Below, piece after piece: positions 24,383 through 36,171 of a DNA stretch of 64,000 bases (its first letter is position 1; every line of letters begins with the position of its first letter). The DNA comes from Gnetum montanum (taxonomy: Eukaryota > Streptophyta > Gnetopsida > Gnetales > Gnetaceae), in the NCBI GenBank assembly GCA_015680685.1, contig MNCI01036184.1, positions 209,961 to 273,960 of the forward strand. The letters run 5' to 3'. The notes under the pieces were generated by a model. It was not told the DNA's origin and did not search any database. It worked only from the letters and a program-made list of their open reading frames with translations. Made by a program: the position numbers and the translations under genes.

Positions 24383-25389
24383 TTATGAGCGGCGAGGTAC
24401 CCCTATGCTCAACCATACAAATACGAGCATTTCACGCATGATCCAATCGAATTCCAAGGACTAAGTGCTTATGTGCCCTTGTGGAACAAGGATTGGTTGG
24501 TTGATCGTTGTCTTATGAAGCTTACCTGTATGTCACAATTGTATGGTTAAGTAAGCTTGAGGCATATGATTTTTATAGCTTTTATGTTTTTATGTCCTGC
24601 GCTAGTAGGGAAGGAGAGAGGTAACTAAGTGACTAATTTAACTTAACTTCTCATTAACTAAGTTCTAACTAATTCTAACACCAGCATTCATTTCCACTTG
24701 CCATACACATCCTAAACTAGTGAAACACTTTTGGGATTACCAAATGCTAATTGTTACTGGGTTACCAAGTGTTACACGCATGCTTAAAGTGGTCATGCTT
24801 GTGTAATTTAACAATTTGCTTAATTGATAAAAATGAATTGTTGTTCTAATAACAAAAATGTAAAGTGCATAAAATAAAATAAATGCATAAGAAAATAAAA
24901 TAAAAGAAATGTGTAAGAAAACAAATCTCAAGTGCTACAAGGATGAATTAAAGAGCTCATCTTTATTATTGTACACAAGGTGTGCTCAGGTACACAATTC
25001 TCGAATAAAGATCCATTCACACTTCGACCTCCTATTGTAGGCACTTAAAAAATACTCTAACTTTCAAACAGACTAGAAGAGTTTCACTACTTAACTACAA
25101 AAAGACTTTCTTTCAATTGTGCGCCTAGGCACTGTATTTATAGGCTTGGGAGCAACTACTTTAATAATTAGAGTAACTGCTCTAATAATTAGAATAATTG
25201 CTAAAGTAACCACTAGAGTAACCACTCTTATAATTAGAATAACTACTAGAGTAACCTCTAGAGTAATGACTCTAATAATTAGAATAACTAATAAAGTAAC
25301 CACTAGAGTAACCACTCTAATAATTAGAATAATTGCTAGCATAACTACTCTAATAATTAGAATAACTACTAGAGTAACCACTCTCATCA
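24383..25389 (-). repeat. 3' LTR of element G
   Basis: 1007 bp, matching 32931-33982. The plus-strand start reads TTATGAGCGG where the 5' copy has TGATGAGCGC. It ends CTCTCATCA before the polypurine-tract complement. The promoter side (25150-25389) is a minisatellite of short units such as AATAATTAGAATAACTGCT, next to a TATTTATAGG TATA complement at about 25134-25145. Confidence 0.88.
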
Positions 25390-27390
25390 TACCCCCACGA
25401 CTAAATGAAAACTTGTCCTTGATTTCCTTACAAAATATTGGAAAGATATGGGATTATTAACTAATTGACAACTGACAGTGGAAGGGGATGACAAACTCAA
25501 TGTGCCCACTGAACGGATCAATAAGAATATTACAACATTAGTGTTCATGACCATTGTGGTGAACACTCATACATAAATGACATCCAAGCCTTTATTTGGC
25601 AGCTTGAAGAGAAAGAGAGAGAGAGAAAGAAGATGGAGCGTGTTGCCACCAATGCCAAGATTGCTCCTTCTATTGTTTATCCATAGCCATGCCACCAAAC
25701 TTGCTCCTTTCGTAAATGATCTAGTTCTAGTCCATCCTGAGTGCTTCCTCCAAGCCCAGTCCATTGTTTCTATGATCATCATCTACACACACAACACAGT
25801 CACAAATGAGCAAGGATAGATAATCCACAATGTAGTTGATACCTTGCCTCGATATGAAGTGCATTCGCTAAGTTGTGGTTATGGCAGAAATTGGTTCAGA
25901 GATTTAGCACTAGCAACTACCCTAGGTGTAGGGGTTAGGAAATTAGTAAAATGAAAAAAATTGAAAAATTTGTGCTAGGGCCCCCATGACTAAGAGCGAA
26001 CCTCCGGTAGCTATAAGATGGAAAAACATGAGAAACAAGAAAGATGAAAAATATCAAAAGCAACGCCAATAAAATGGATGTCATGGATGGGGATGAAGTA
26101 AGAAATGATTGATTACAGGAAATATTTAAGGGAAAGAAGTTAACAATTGCACCAAAAAAAAGGAATGTTAGTGGGTCCTCCCCAAAGCAGGATTATGCCT
26201 TTTATTCCCTAGCAAACCCACAAACCAAAGAGTCTGTAGGCTCTAGGAATATCATTTGGAAGCAAGAGTTAAAACCTTACCCACAAGAATTCATCAAAGA
26301 AAAATAATGCATTAACCACAATGGACTAATGATAAAATCAGCAATGAGTTGGAAAATGGGAAGAAAGATGGAGAGGAGAGAATGGAATGGAATCCCAAGA
26401 ATAAGGTTGTGTAAAGCCCCTTGTGTATTTCATGGTTAAGATAACTAAGTAGAACTCATCCCAAATCCAGACTCAAACCAACCACATTTAGTGATCTCGT
26501 ATCAATACACTTGGTCAATCCATCCTCTTGCGGCAATAAGAATGCTTGCACAAAGAGTGACCGCCATCCCAAGGAGAGCGAGATGGAGAAGCAGGAAGCG
26601 AGAAAGGGCCTTAGTTAGAGGAAACCTTCAGGCATGGGTAACATGCCTTTCTAGTTCCATAACCAATGCTTGTAGCCCATATTGCTTTATTATGTCTAAG
26701 AGGTGTGCTTTGAATTCTCACCTTTTTTTCTTTTTTCTTTTTGATGTTTATGCATGAGAACCACAGCATGCAAAGACGTATTTTTATTCACTCAGCTTCT
26801 TAATATTTGAACAATGTCAGAATGGTGAAAAACCCCAAGAAGAATCATCCAAACACCCAAGAGAATGGCTAGAACTAATGCATCGAATCCCCTTGAAGTC
26901 ACACCCTTTTCATCCTTTGAGTCTTTCCTTGATTTGAAAAATACCCAGCCACCAATTCATTAACAAGTTTACTTAGAAAAAAGGGATTGTACAGTTCCAA
27001 GCCAAAGGAGACCATAGAGTTGTATGGATGAGTGAATGGCATGGACTCATTGCATGTTTTACAAAAAGAACCATACCTTAATATCAGCATCATAATTCAA
27101 AGGTAAAAACCAAACATTAGCAATCAATATGATATAATTCAATCCACCATCATGAGCACTTATTAGATGATGAATAAAAGCAAATCAAACAAACAAAGAA
27201 ATAGTAAAAATATGAACGATGGTGTAAAAAAAAATAAGAAAAGTTGGAAAATGTGTAAAACAAAAATTCAAAAAGAACTAAGGGCCTAGAATGGTTAGCA
27301 TGGTAGCCATCTCCCCAATGACTGAGTTGGAAGGAGGAGATCCGAAATAGTGAGCAAGGTTGTCACCTAATAGAGGTAGCATGTGTACTG
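25390..27390 (-). other. Post-integrase non-coding tail of element G
   Basis: It begins with the polypurine-tract complement (TACCCCCACGACTAAATG). An internal polypurine-like box is at 25979-25996 (GCCCCCATGACTAAG). The GTGGGTCCTCCCCAAAG block is near 26170 and the conserved non-coding block at 26640-26880, with CCACAGCATGCAAAGAC near 26760. No intact reading frame. A 71-codon minus frame (25782-25567) is only partly matched in F. Confidence 0.6.
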
Positions 27391-28480
27391 GCTATCTTAA
27401 GCTCATGAAAAAGGTTGGTTTGTTGCATGTTGACCAACAGTTTCTTATCTGGGCTCTCAGGTTTCTATATTGTCATGGCTCTTGAAGGAAAATTTGCATA
27501 AATAATATAATGTCCTTCTCACATTGTTTGAAATTTAGTACGTTGTGGCACATGTATGGGATTCTAGTAGAGAACCTTATCTCCTAGCTGATATTTAAAT
27601 TTCCTAATTCTTAGGTCATGATGTTGCTTATTGAATGCCTTGTGCAATTCATTAGATGACAGGGTAGCTAGTCAGTTTTCATCTAGCAAATTAAGGGTTA
27701 CTAACCATTGTTTCTATGCTAGGTCAAGGTCAAGGTTGAGGTCACATCCCATGGATAGTGTATGGAGCTCAATTTGCATGGGAAGTGTTGGTAATTTACC
27801 GTGCACTAACTCATAGGGAGAGTAGACTGTAGGGAGTTTCCATGTGGAGCAGTATGCCCAAAGAGCATCATTTAGTTTAGTGCTCCAGTCTTGCCTAAAC
27901 TTGCTAATGGTTCTTGTCAATATCTTCGTAATCTCCCTCTTGGTGACTTCTACCTGACCGTTCGCTTGGGGGTTGTATGGTGTAGTTAATTTATGCTCAA
28001 CCCCTAAGCATTGCATTAATTTCTGAAAAGTTTCACCTATGAAGTGTGTACCATTGTCTAAAATAAGTGCACATAGCACACCAAACCTATTTATGATTTG
28101 TTGTTCAAAAAATTGTGCAGTTGTAGATGATGTATAATCTTTAACAGTAGCTACTTTTGCCCATTTTTTTGGGTAATCAATGGCAATAATAATATAATCT
28201 TTTCCATTAGACATTGGTGTAATCGGCCCCATAAAATAAATTCCCCAGATGTCGAAGGGTTCTAACAGTTGGATCCATAGTTGCGGACCCTCCACTCTAG
28301 CAATTATTCCCCCATCACGTTGACAGTGCTCACAAGATTGGATGAAACAAGGTGTGTCCCAAAACAATGTAGGCCAATAATATCCTGCAAGCAAGATCTT
28401 GATGGTCGTTTGTCTCCCAGCATAATGACCCCCACAAGGACCCTCATGAGCATCTTGGATAAATTGTAGTTGATCTATAT
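27390..28480 (-). pseudogene. Integrase of element G (degenerate)
   Basis: The longest open stretch is 28394-27714 (226 codons): YYWPTLFWDT and SCEHCQRDGG of the zinc domain, then the core. The first catalytic Asp is replaced by Tyr (GIYFMGP against GIDFMGP in A); the second (LDNGTHF) and the Glu (NGQVEVTKREI) are present. A C-terminal part follows in broken frames to about 27400, with GDKVLYWNPIHVPQ-like wording and the SHxGDG tail near 27311. No chromodomain. Confidence 0.88.
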
Positions 28481-28699
28481 CAGAAACACACCATCAAACC
28501 AAGCCATCTTCGGGACACACTTTGTAATGTTGCCCATTGATTTTCATAAAGTACTTGGATCGATGAAGAAACTGTTGTTTCTTCTTAAGGTTTAACTCTT
28601 GTCGTATTTTTTGGGTGAGGAGATAGGTAAGAATGCTACTATACAAGTTTTTCTCCATGGGTGATTGATTATTCACTACACCTACAAAGAAGAATTCAT

Positions 28700-30010
28700 T
28701 AGGGAAATAATCAGAAATTCAATACTCATCCTCTTTATTGTCCCATTGCAACCGAGATAAATGATCAGCAACTACGTTCTTGGTACCTTTACGATCGATC
28801 ATCGTAAGATCGAACTCTTGTAAGATTACAAGCCATCGTATGATACGAGGGCTTACCATTGCCTTATTCATCAGGAACCAAATTTCACTATGACCTGTAT
28901 GTACATATACTTTATAACCTAATACATAGTGTCTAAACTTTTCTAGTGCAAACACTACAACCATTAATTCTTTCTCTATGGTAGTGTAGTTAAGTTGTGT
29001 ACCAACGATACTTCTACTTGCATAGTGGTGTAATAAGGATGCTTCTGGTCATCTAACTATGTAAGTATAGCTCCTAAAGCATAGTTGCATGCTTTATTCA
29101 TGATATGGAATGGTTTGAACTAGTTAAGATCTTGTAAAATGGGTGTTTCTGCTAGCTTTAATTTCAAAGTTTGGAAAGCTAATTCACATTCCTTGTTCCA
29201 CTCGAAAGGTATGTCCTTTTTGATAATTCCACCAATGGTTTGGCAACCTTTGAAAAGTTCTTCATAAATCTCCTATAGTAGCTAGTGTGTCCAAGGAATG
29301 ACTAAATATCTTTGATAGTTTCCAGTTGACAGGCAATTCCTTGGATAACTTTGATTTTCTTGGGATCTACCTCTATCCCTATGTGTGACATATTGTGCCC
29401 TAGTACTACACCCTCTTGGACCATCAAATGGCTTTTCTACTAGTTGAGCCTCAAATTAGTTTCTACACATCTTTTAAAAAATTTCTCCAACTGGTCCAAG
29501 GCTTGATCAAAGCTCCATAAGTGGAGAAGTCATCCATAAAGGCCTCCATCCATTCCCTATCTGCTGTTGGAATATGCTTAGAACTAGTTGTTGAAATGTT
29601 GCAGGGGCATTACACAAGCCAAATGGCATCTTTTTGTATGCAAATGTTCCCCAAGGACTGGTGAACGTAGTCTTGGCATGATCTTCTGGGGATATTTGTA
29701 TTTGGTTATATCCACTATATCCATCCAAAAAACTATAATAGCGATGCCCTGCGATCGTGTCTAAAAATTGGTCGACAAATGGCAATGGAAAGTGATATTT
29801 GAATGTTGCCATATTTAGTAGCCTAAAATCTATGCACACCCTCCATTTGCTCCCCTTCTTAGACATAATCACTAAGGGGCTAACCCATTTGCTATTAGCA
29901 ATGGGCTATATGAACCCAGCCTTCAGAAGTTGTTTGATATCTTCCTTAACTACTTGCTTCAACTTAGGGTTCAATCGCCTCTGCGGTTGTCTTCGAGGCT
30001 TCATGGATGA
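28700..30010 (-). pseudogene. Reverse transcriptase and RNase H of element G (degenerate)
   Basis: RT motifs: VCIDFRLLN, LDGYSGYNQIQISPED and MPFGLCNAPATFQQ in the open segment 29872-29507, and the FMDDF catalytic box at about 29531-29545. The RNase H C-terminal portion is open at 28964-28719 (MVVVFALEKFRHYVLGYK, ending DHLSRL). Between them the frame is broken by several stops and single-base losses (about 29040-29480). The arrangement parallels A. Confidence 0.87.
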
Positions 30011-30429
30011 GTCAATGTAAATTCTATATTGGCATATCCTAGGATCTATTCAAGTTAATTCAAGATATGACCAAGTGAAGGCTTCCTACCATTTATTTAT
30101 TACCTTTAGCAATTCTTCTTTCTGTTAAGGAGCAAGCTTAGCATTGATAATTACCGATTTTCTATTTTTAAGGAGCATGTATTCCATACCAGTGGGCAAT
30201 GGTTTCAACTCGAGGGGCTCCTGCTTAAATTTCTCAAGGATTTCCAACTTCCCCTAGTTGATATTTTCAAGGTTAAGACATGGAAGTTGGCAGTGGACTT
30301 GCTCTAATGCATCTATGCTATCGATGTAAGCATAAGTCAAACCCTCAATTGGTTCCATGCATATGAGTGAATTACTTTCTTAATCAGTTGTCATCCACTA
30401 GGTGTCTTCCTGTCGTGTGGCTACTACAT

Positions 30430-30893
30430 ACAGGCATCTTTGTATGTTAATCACTTATGCACACTAATTGCATGCAGGCAATGCTAAACTTTGCACAAAC
30501 CATGACCTCTGCACGCAATTACACCCTATGTCACTGTATGAGATGCATGAAACTTTCTTCTTCTCAATCTTTCTGAATGTATTTTCCTTTGATATTTCTT
30601 AGGAAAGATCATGAATTCCTAGGTGTGCGTCGATGGTGCTTACCCATGCTCTTCCCATCATGATTGGAAAGTCCCCCTTACCGTTGTTTACCTGAATCAC
30701 TAAGAAGTCAGCTGGGTACGACCACCCACAAACAATGGTAACAATGTCTTCCACGAGTCCCAATGGAATAGTGATGAACTAGTCAGCCAACTCTAGACGG
30801 ATGTTACTCTTTTTCAATGGATGTAAGTGCCAGGCCTTGTACACTTCTTGAGAAATTAAGTTGACAACAGAACCTGAATCCAAAAGAGCCTTG
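30430..30893 (-). pseudogene. Aspartic protease of element G (degenerate)
   Basis: An ALLDSGS-type active site is encoded at about 30870-30893, followed by the LADxF and MGRAW regions toward 30640. It sits only a few bases from the gag Cys-His box: the Pro-rich linker of about 745 bp present in A is deleted here. Confidence 0.72.
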
Positions 30894-32798
30894 CACAGCG
30901 CATTTCTAGCGATGTGAGATTACATGGCAACATCCCTTAGGATGATCATATTGACATATCTCACATCCACTATCATTCTCTATTTCTGAATCCACAACCT
31001 CTTCAATGATGGCAACTTTGCCCTTACCCTTACTACATGCATGTTCAGCCTCTTTCTTTTTTCTTTTCTCACTACGTTGCTCTCTAAACTCCTCTACTAT
31101 TTTAAGAATACTTTAAAATCTATTGTCTAGGGAATCCCACATTTTTTCTACCTTTGCCAATACTTCTGATATCATCTTTTGGATAGGCAAAGTTTTCCTA
31201 TTCACCATCTCTTCAAGTGGTGACCCTTCTTCATCCTAACAAAATCTTACTTCCCTCTTCTGTAGGGAAGGATCTTGGTTATACTCTTCCGCACTTTCTC
31301 TCTTCCATAGCTCACCTTCTTCCTTAGCAACTTGCTCCAATATTCTTTGAATTTGATGGGACCTAAGCTCGAATAGTCTCCCTTGGGCATAAGTTCCAAG
31401 GGTTCTTCTCATTTCATGCCTAAGCCCATCCACGAGATGGCGTAGTTGATCCCATTGCAAATAACCATGGCTAGGACAATAATGTAACAGTGCATAGTAT
31501 CAGCCCATGGCAACATCCAAGGGTTCATGTCCTCCTTGTTTTTAGCCTTGGATTCACTTTCGCAAGTTAGACACTCGAGAGTACATTTGGTACTTATCAT
31601 TATATAGTTCTAACACAGTACTCCGCCTATGAATGGATTCTGGTTCTAAAGACCAGTACCAGCTTTCTGCTTCTTTAACTAATGTCTATGGGAACAAATT
31701 AATTTTTTTCCATTCGTTCTCTATGTTTTGTAAGGCACACATGTCATGGAATGCTTATAAATGATTCTAAGAATTAACTTTGTATCCCCCTTCAAATTGT
31801 GGGATATTTTTCATATCTAATCTCTTGATACTACTATCTTTCTGGTGCCTTGTTGGAATTCTAATAGCCTCAGTTATTTCAAACATACTTCGAGTAGTGA
31901 TTAGGGGTTCATCGTGATTATCTCGTCCATGATGTCTATGATGCCTACATTGTTCTCTACTCTCCCTTCTTCTATGTTGTGACTCTCTAGAGTGCCCTCA
32001 TCCCCTTTCCTAGCTATTTCATCTATGACTTCCACTTTGCCTACCTTTATCCCCATGGTCTTTTTCCTTATGACCACATCCAAATATTGAAGGAGAGGGT
32101 GATGGAGATGATGAAGGTGAAGAAGAAGAAGAACCGTCACCATGATGGTGTCTGCTACCTTCTCTTCTATGGTCTCAACCCCGATCGCGATTGTGATCAA
32201 AATGTCCACCTTTATCATGAGTTCATGTTCCTTTTTCAAACCCTTTGTGCCCATGGGTATCATAACCTAGGTTATGAATAGTGGAATGAAGGTTCTGATA
32301 CACAACCCCTTGGCCAAAGTCAACGGGAGGAACATTGTTATGTGGCCGACTGCCTGAGGTAGGTTCACCATCCTCATTTTGGCTTAAGATATGTAGGGCA
32401 TCCTGGGACCACTTACCCTTCAAAGACTTATGATGTCTCTCTTGTTGCAAGTCCCTTTGACCTTTTTCCTCTATGCGATAGTATTCTCTTGAGTCATGGT
32501 TTTGCACAATGTATTCTGTGTGTAAGTGTGGCATGCCAATTCATATGAGAGCATGAAGAAGCATGCTCGGGACTAAATAATTGGGAGGTAACACTATGTT
32601 ACCTTCTAAGTCTCACCAACGTAGTTGTTCATCTTGATGGAGGATAAAGGTGAAGTTTGGTATATACTCATTGGGATGAATATATACCATTCGAACTTGT
32701 TAAGGGACTGGCGGATCAACATCATGTATATTACGCTACTGCATGTTTCCTGTTTCAGACCTAGCCTGTGAAGCGCTTTCGTACGAAGAAGGAGACAT
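30894..32798 (-). pseudogene. Gag of element G (degenerate)
   Basis: The start is the ATG at 32798 after the leader. The N-terminal segment (32534-32223) resembles A (YQNLHSTIHNLGYDTHGH); an Arg/Ser/His-rich stretch with SSSPSSSPSPS is at about 32170-32090; the capsid-like domain runs from about 31820 to 31380 with several breaks (WYWSLEPES-like near 31650); then RHLVDGLRHEMRRTLGTYAQ (31460-31380) and a Glu-rich linker (VAKEEGELWKRESAEEYN). The Cys-His box CEICQYDHPKGCCH is near 30940. No classical CCHC knuckle. Confidence 0.78.
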
Positions 32799-32910
32799 AC
32801 TTGTCTATTCAGTGTGCAATGTATTATTGTTTATTATTTTCTCAACCAACCCTAAGGGTTCCAATGATGTGAATGATTTCCTATGTTCTAGTTAGCGCAC
32901 AAACAACTAA

Positions 32911-32930
32911 GTCTCTAGCAACTACGCCAA
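32911..32930 (-). promoter_or_regulatory. Primer-binding site of element G
   Basis: Minus strand reads TTGGCGTAGTTGCTAGAGAC directly after the LTR end, a mutated version of the site in A. Confidence 0.65.
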
Positions 32931-33982
32931 TGATGAGCGCCGAGGTACCCCTACGCTCAACCATACAAATATGAGTGTTTCACACATGATCCGGTTGAAT
33001 TCCAAGGACTAAGTGCTTATGCACCCTTGTGGAACAAGGAAGGGTTGGTTGATTTTTATCTTCCCAAGCTTACCTGTATGTCACGATTGTATGGTTAAGT
33101 AAGCTTGAGGCATATGGTTTTTATAACTTTTATGTTTTTATGTCCTGTGCTAGTAGGGAAGGAGAGAGGTAACTAAGCAACTAATTTAACTTAACTACTC
33201 ATTAACTAAGTTCTAACTAATCCTAACACCAACAACCGTTCCCACTTTCCATACACATCCTGAACCAATGCAACACTACTAGGTTTACCAAACGCTAATC
33301 GTTACTAGGTTACCAAGCATTACACGCATGCTTGAAGTGATCGTGCTTGTGTAATTTAATGATTTGCTTAATTGATCAAAATGAATTGCTATGCTAATAA
33401 CAAAAATGTAAGGTGCATAAAATAAAATAAATGCATAAGAAAATAAAATAAAATAAATACATAAGAAAAAAAATCTCAAGTGTTGCAAGGATGAATCAAA
33501 GAGCTCATTTTTATTACCATACACAAGATGTGCTCAGGTGCACAATGCTCAAATAAAGATCTGTCCACACTTCGACCTCCTTCCGTGAGCACTTGGAAAA
33601 TACTCTAACTTTCAAATAGACTACAAGAGTTTTGCAACTTGACTGCTAAAAGACTTTCTTTCAATTGTGTGCCTGGGCACTGTATTTATAGGCTTGGGAG
33701 CAACTACTCTAATAGTTAGAGTAACTACTCTAATAATTAGAATAACTGCTAAAGTAACCACTCTAATAATTAGAATAACTGCTAGAGTAACCTCTAGAGT
33801 AACCACTCTAATAATTAGAATAACTTCTAGAGTAACCTCTAGAGTAACCACTCTAATAATTAGAATAACTGCTAAAGTAACCACTAGAGTACCCACTTGA
33901 ATAATTAGAATAACTGCTAGAGTAACCACTAGAGTAACTACTCTAATAATTAGAATAACTGCTAGAGTAACCGCTCTCATCA
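32931..33982 (-). repeat. 5' LTR of element G
   Basis: 1052 bp, matching 24383-25389. Plus strand starts TGATGAGCGCCG and ends CTCTCATCA. The minisatellite region (33702-33982) has more units than the 3' copy, which accounts for much of the length difference. A TATA complement TATTTATAGG is near 33683-33693. Confidence 0.88.
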
Positions 33983-33987
33983 AGTTC

Positions 33988-35040
33988 GTATAATTGACAT
34001 TAGGCATAAATCCCAATTGTTTCCCTCATTTTATTACAAAGCCCATCTATGATGTGGAAAAGTTTCTCTTTTTGAGAAAAATCATCGTCTGGACATCTAT
34101 GTAGTAGAGAATAGTATCTATCCAATGCCACATCCCAGGATTCATCTTTCTCTTACTTCCATCCTTAGATTTGTTTTCTTAGGTTGGACACCCTCACATA
34201 GGTTTGGTATTTTTCATTGAAATGTTCTAGCATTGTGGACCATTAGTGAATGGAATCAGGTTCCAATGATCTAGACCAACTTTCAACCTCATCTATTAGC
34301 ATCCTAGGATAGATATTAAGCTTTTGCCACTTGCATTCAATTTTTTGCAAGATGCATGCATCATCGAAGGCTTGTAAATGATATTGTGGATTAGAATTGT
34401 AGCCTCCCTTAAATTTAGGAATGTTTTTCATGTCAAGTTGTTTGATCCAATTGTCCATTTGATGCCTTTGGGGTACTTTAACTACCTCCCTAATTTGTGT
34501 CATGCCCCTAGTATCCAATAAAGGTTCATCTTCATTAGAAATGTCATGGTAATAATCTCTATTTCTATTTATCTGATAGTGATGATCTTGTCTATGCTCA
34601 CTTTGATTTCTTTACTCTTTCCCTTGGGTTTGATTTCTATTTTCATCTTGACCCCTTAGTGGATCTCTATGTCTATAGCTATGTTCATCTTTGTCAGAAC
34701 TAGACGTTCAAGAGGAAGAGGAAAATGATGAACTAGGAGAATTTTCATGGCTTCTATATCTCTTCCCATGGTTCCTTGATCTATCTTTTTTAGGTACAGA
34801 AGAGGTCCTAGGCCTTGAGGCCCTCCTCATTCTAGGACTTACTCCATCTCCTCTAAGATTTTTTGTACCAATTAAATGTAGTCCTTGCATGTAGTAAGTG
34901 TGAAAATGAGCATATGAAACCCCTACTTGAGGTTGTTCACTCCAATTTTCTTTAGTATAGAACCTATCATTTCTCATGTGAGAGTTTTAATCATACAATG
35001 CCTTATGGGTCCTATGTAAAAAATACATGGCTTTATTGTG
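33988..35040 (-). pseudogene. Gag of element E, N-terminal half (degenerate)
   Basis: On the minus strand it includes GVSYAHFHTYYMQG and an Arg-rich segment (RRASRPRTSSVPKKDRSRN) ending in a Ser run (34977-34708), then the capsid-like domain (34518-34243: NPQYHLQAFDDACILQKI, VESWSRSLEPDSI). It stops at G's target duplication (33983-33987) and continues at 24377. The probable start is near 35030, by comparison with B. Confidence 0.72.
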
Positions 35041-35132
35041 TGTGAATTCAAATATCAAGTTTTCTAAAAGATAAATTTTTAATACCTTTACAATGATCAT
35101 GTATAATATAACTAATCTAGATAACCAGCACC

Positions 35133-35152
35133 ATCCCCAACAACAGCACCAA
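35133..35152 (-). promoter_or_regulatory. Primer-binding site of element E
   Basis: Minus strand reads ATTGGTGCTGTTGTTGGGGA after the LTR, related to the primer sites of B, D and H. Confidence 0.65.
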
Positions 35153-36137
35153 TTATGAGTGACAGATACCCCCTATGCCCAACCATATGAATTATGATCA
35201 TTCACATGCAACCTGATCAAATTCAGTGGATGGGACTAGTTTGGCATTTAGATCATTAAGTATTGATCGTAGTTCATTGTCTTCCCACTTGGACTAATGG
35301 TAGCTTTGTCACATATGGTTTAGTCCAAAGTGAGGCATATGATGGTTGATCTTGTTTCAACTTTATGCTACTCCTAACGATAATAGAAGAATCAATTATT
35401 TAATCTAATTAATAACAAAAAGATAAAGTCTAAACTAGCCTATAGGGGATGAGTGTCCATTCCTAGCTTGCTGTACATGTCTTGAACCCATGTATCTACT
35501 ACTAAGATTACCAAGTGTTATGCTACTAGGCAAACCAAGCAATAACGTTGCTAGGATGACCAAGTGAATACGTTTTTATGCTCAAATCTGGTCATGCTCA
35601 TTCTACCAATTGATTAATATACATGGAAATGTAAATATTAACTACATACATGAATTTAAAGTGCATTAAAGTAAATTTAATCTAAGTCAAAGCGCTACAA
35701 TGAATAGGAATCAATCTTGATCTTACTGTCGTTCATGGAATGTGTCCAAGTACATTGCCACTCGAATATGATGTCGTACAACTACCTTAAATCCACACTA
35801 CGGGCACTAATTGACTATTCTCTAAGACTACAAATTAAAACTACAAAATTTTGACTATTCTATTAACAAAAGAATGCTAAATACACAACAAGAACACGTG
35901 TATTTATAGGCGAAAACACACACTACATCAACACATACGCATCAACACGTCAACGAATGCATCGATGAGATCACGTCGATGCATACACATCAACAAGGCT
36001 ACATTGACAGGAACCCATCGACACAGTTGCAATATCACATCTACAATGTAGCAGCCAACTAAGATGCACAGATAGGGATGCTACAACATATATGTGATGT
36101 AACATTTATGATATTTTAGCCAACTAATGCTTCATCA
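35153..36137 (-). repeat. 5' LTR of element E
   Basis: 985 bp. The plus-strand start TTATGAGTGACAG corresponds to TGATGAGTG in relatives, and it ends GCTTCATCA directly before the CTAAT duplication. A TATTTATAGG TATA complement lies near 35909. The promoter side has repeated CATCGATG/CATCAACA-type motifs rather than GATATC arrays. Confidence 0.82.
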
Positions 36138-36171
36138 CTAATCTAGATAACTAGCATCATGCCTAGTAATG
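36138..36171 (-). other. Leader fragment of element B between E and D
   Basis: CTAATCTAGATAACTAGCAT and onward to TAATG. It matches D's own leader (44464-44485), which identifies it as B's leader stranded between two insertions. The first five bases are E's target duplication and the last five are D's. Confidence 0.7.

Larger units (their letters stand above)
24383..33982 (-). mobile_element. Ty3/gypsy LTR retrotransposon G, complete but degenerate
   Basis: It has both LTRs (32931-33982 and 24383-25389), a primer site, gag-protease-RT-RNaseH-integrase, a polypurine tract and target duplications AGTTT (24378-24382) and AGTTC (33983-33987). Removing it rejoins E gag in register with B gag. Same Athila/Tat-like group as A but with a different LTR promoter region. 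Multiple stops, an internal deletion and a lost integrase catalytic residue make it non-functional. Confidence 0.88.
13879..36137 (-). mobile_element. Gag-only LTR retrotransposon E with inverted end LTRs, host of F and G
   Basis: The unit is bounded by CTAAT duplications at 13874-13878 and 36138-36142, inside B's leader. Minus-strand order: 5' LTR (35153-36137), primer site, gag N-terminal half (35040-33988), [G], gag C-terminal half (24377 to about 22930), non-coding region [F and an unidentified insertion], polypurine tract and partial 3' LTR (14876-15578). To the left of that is a second LTR in plus orientation (13879-14833). Without insertions the internal region is about 5 kb and lacks pol, like B. 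Confidence 0.7.

Noticed and set aside
25091-25460. Long open frames on both strands rich in Ile, Thr and Val
   Set aside because: They are translations of the G LTR minisatellite (the same happens at 33621-34016); the repeat has no stops in several frames.
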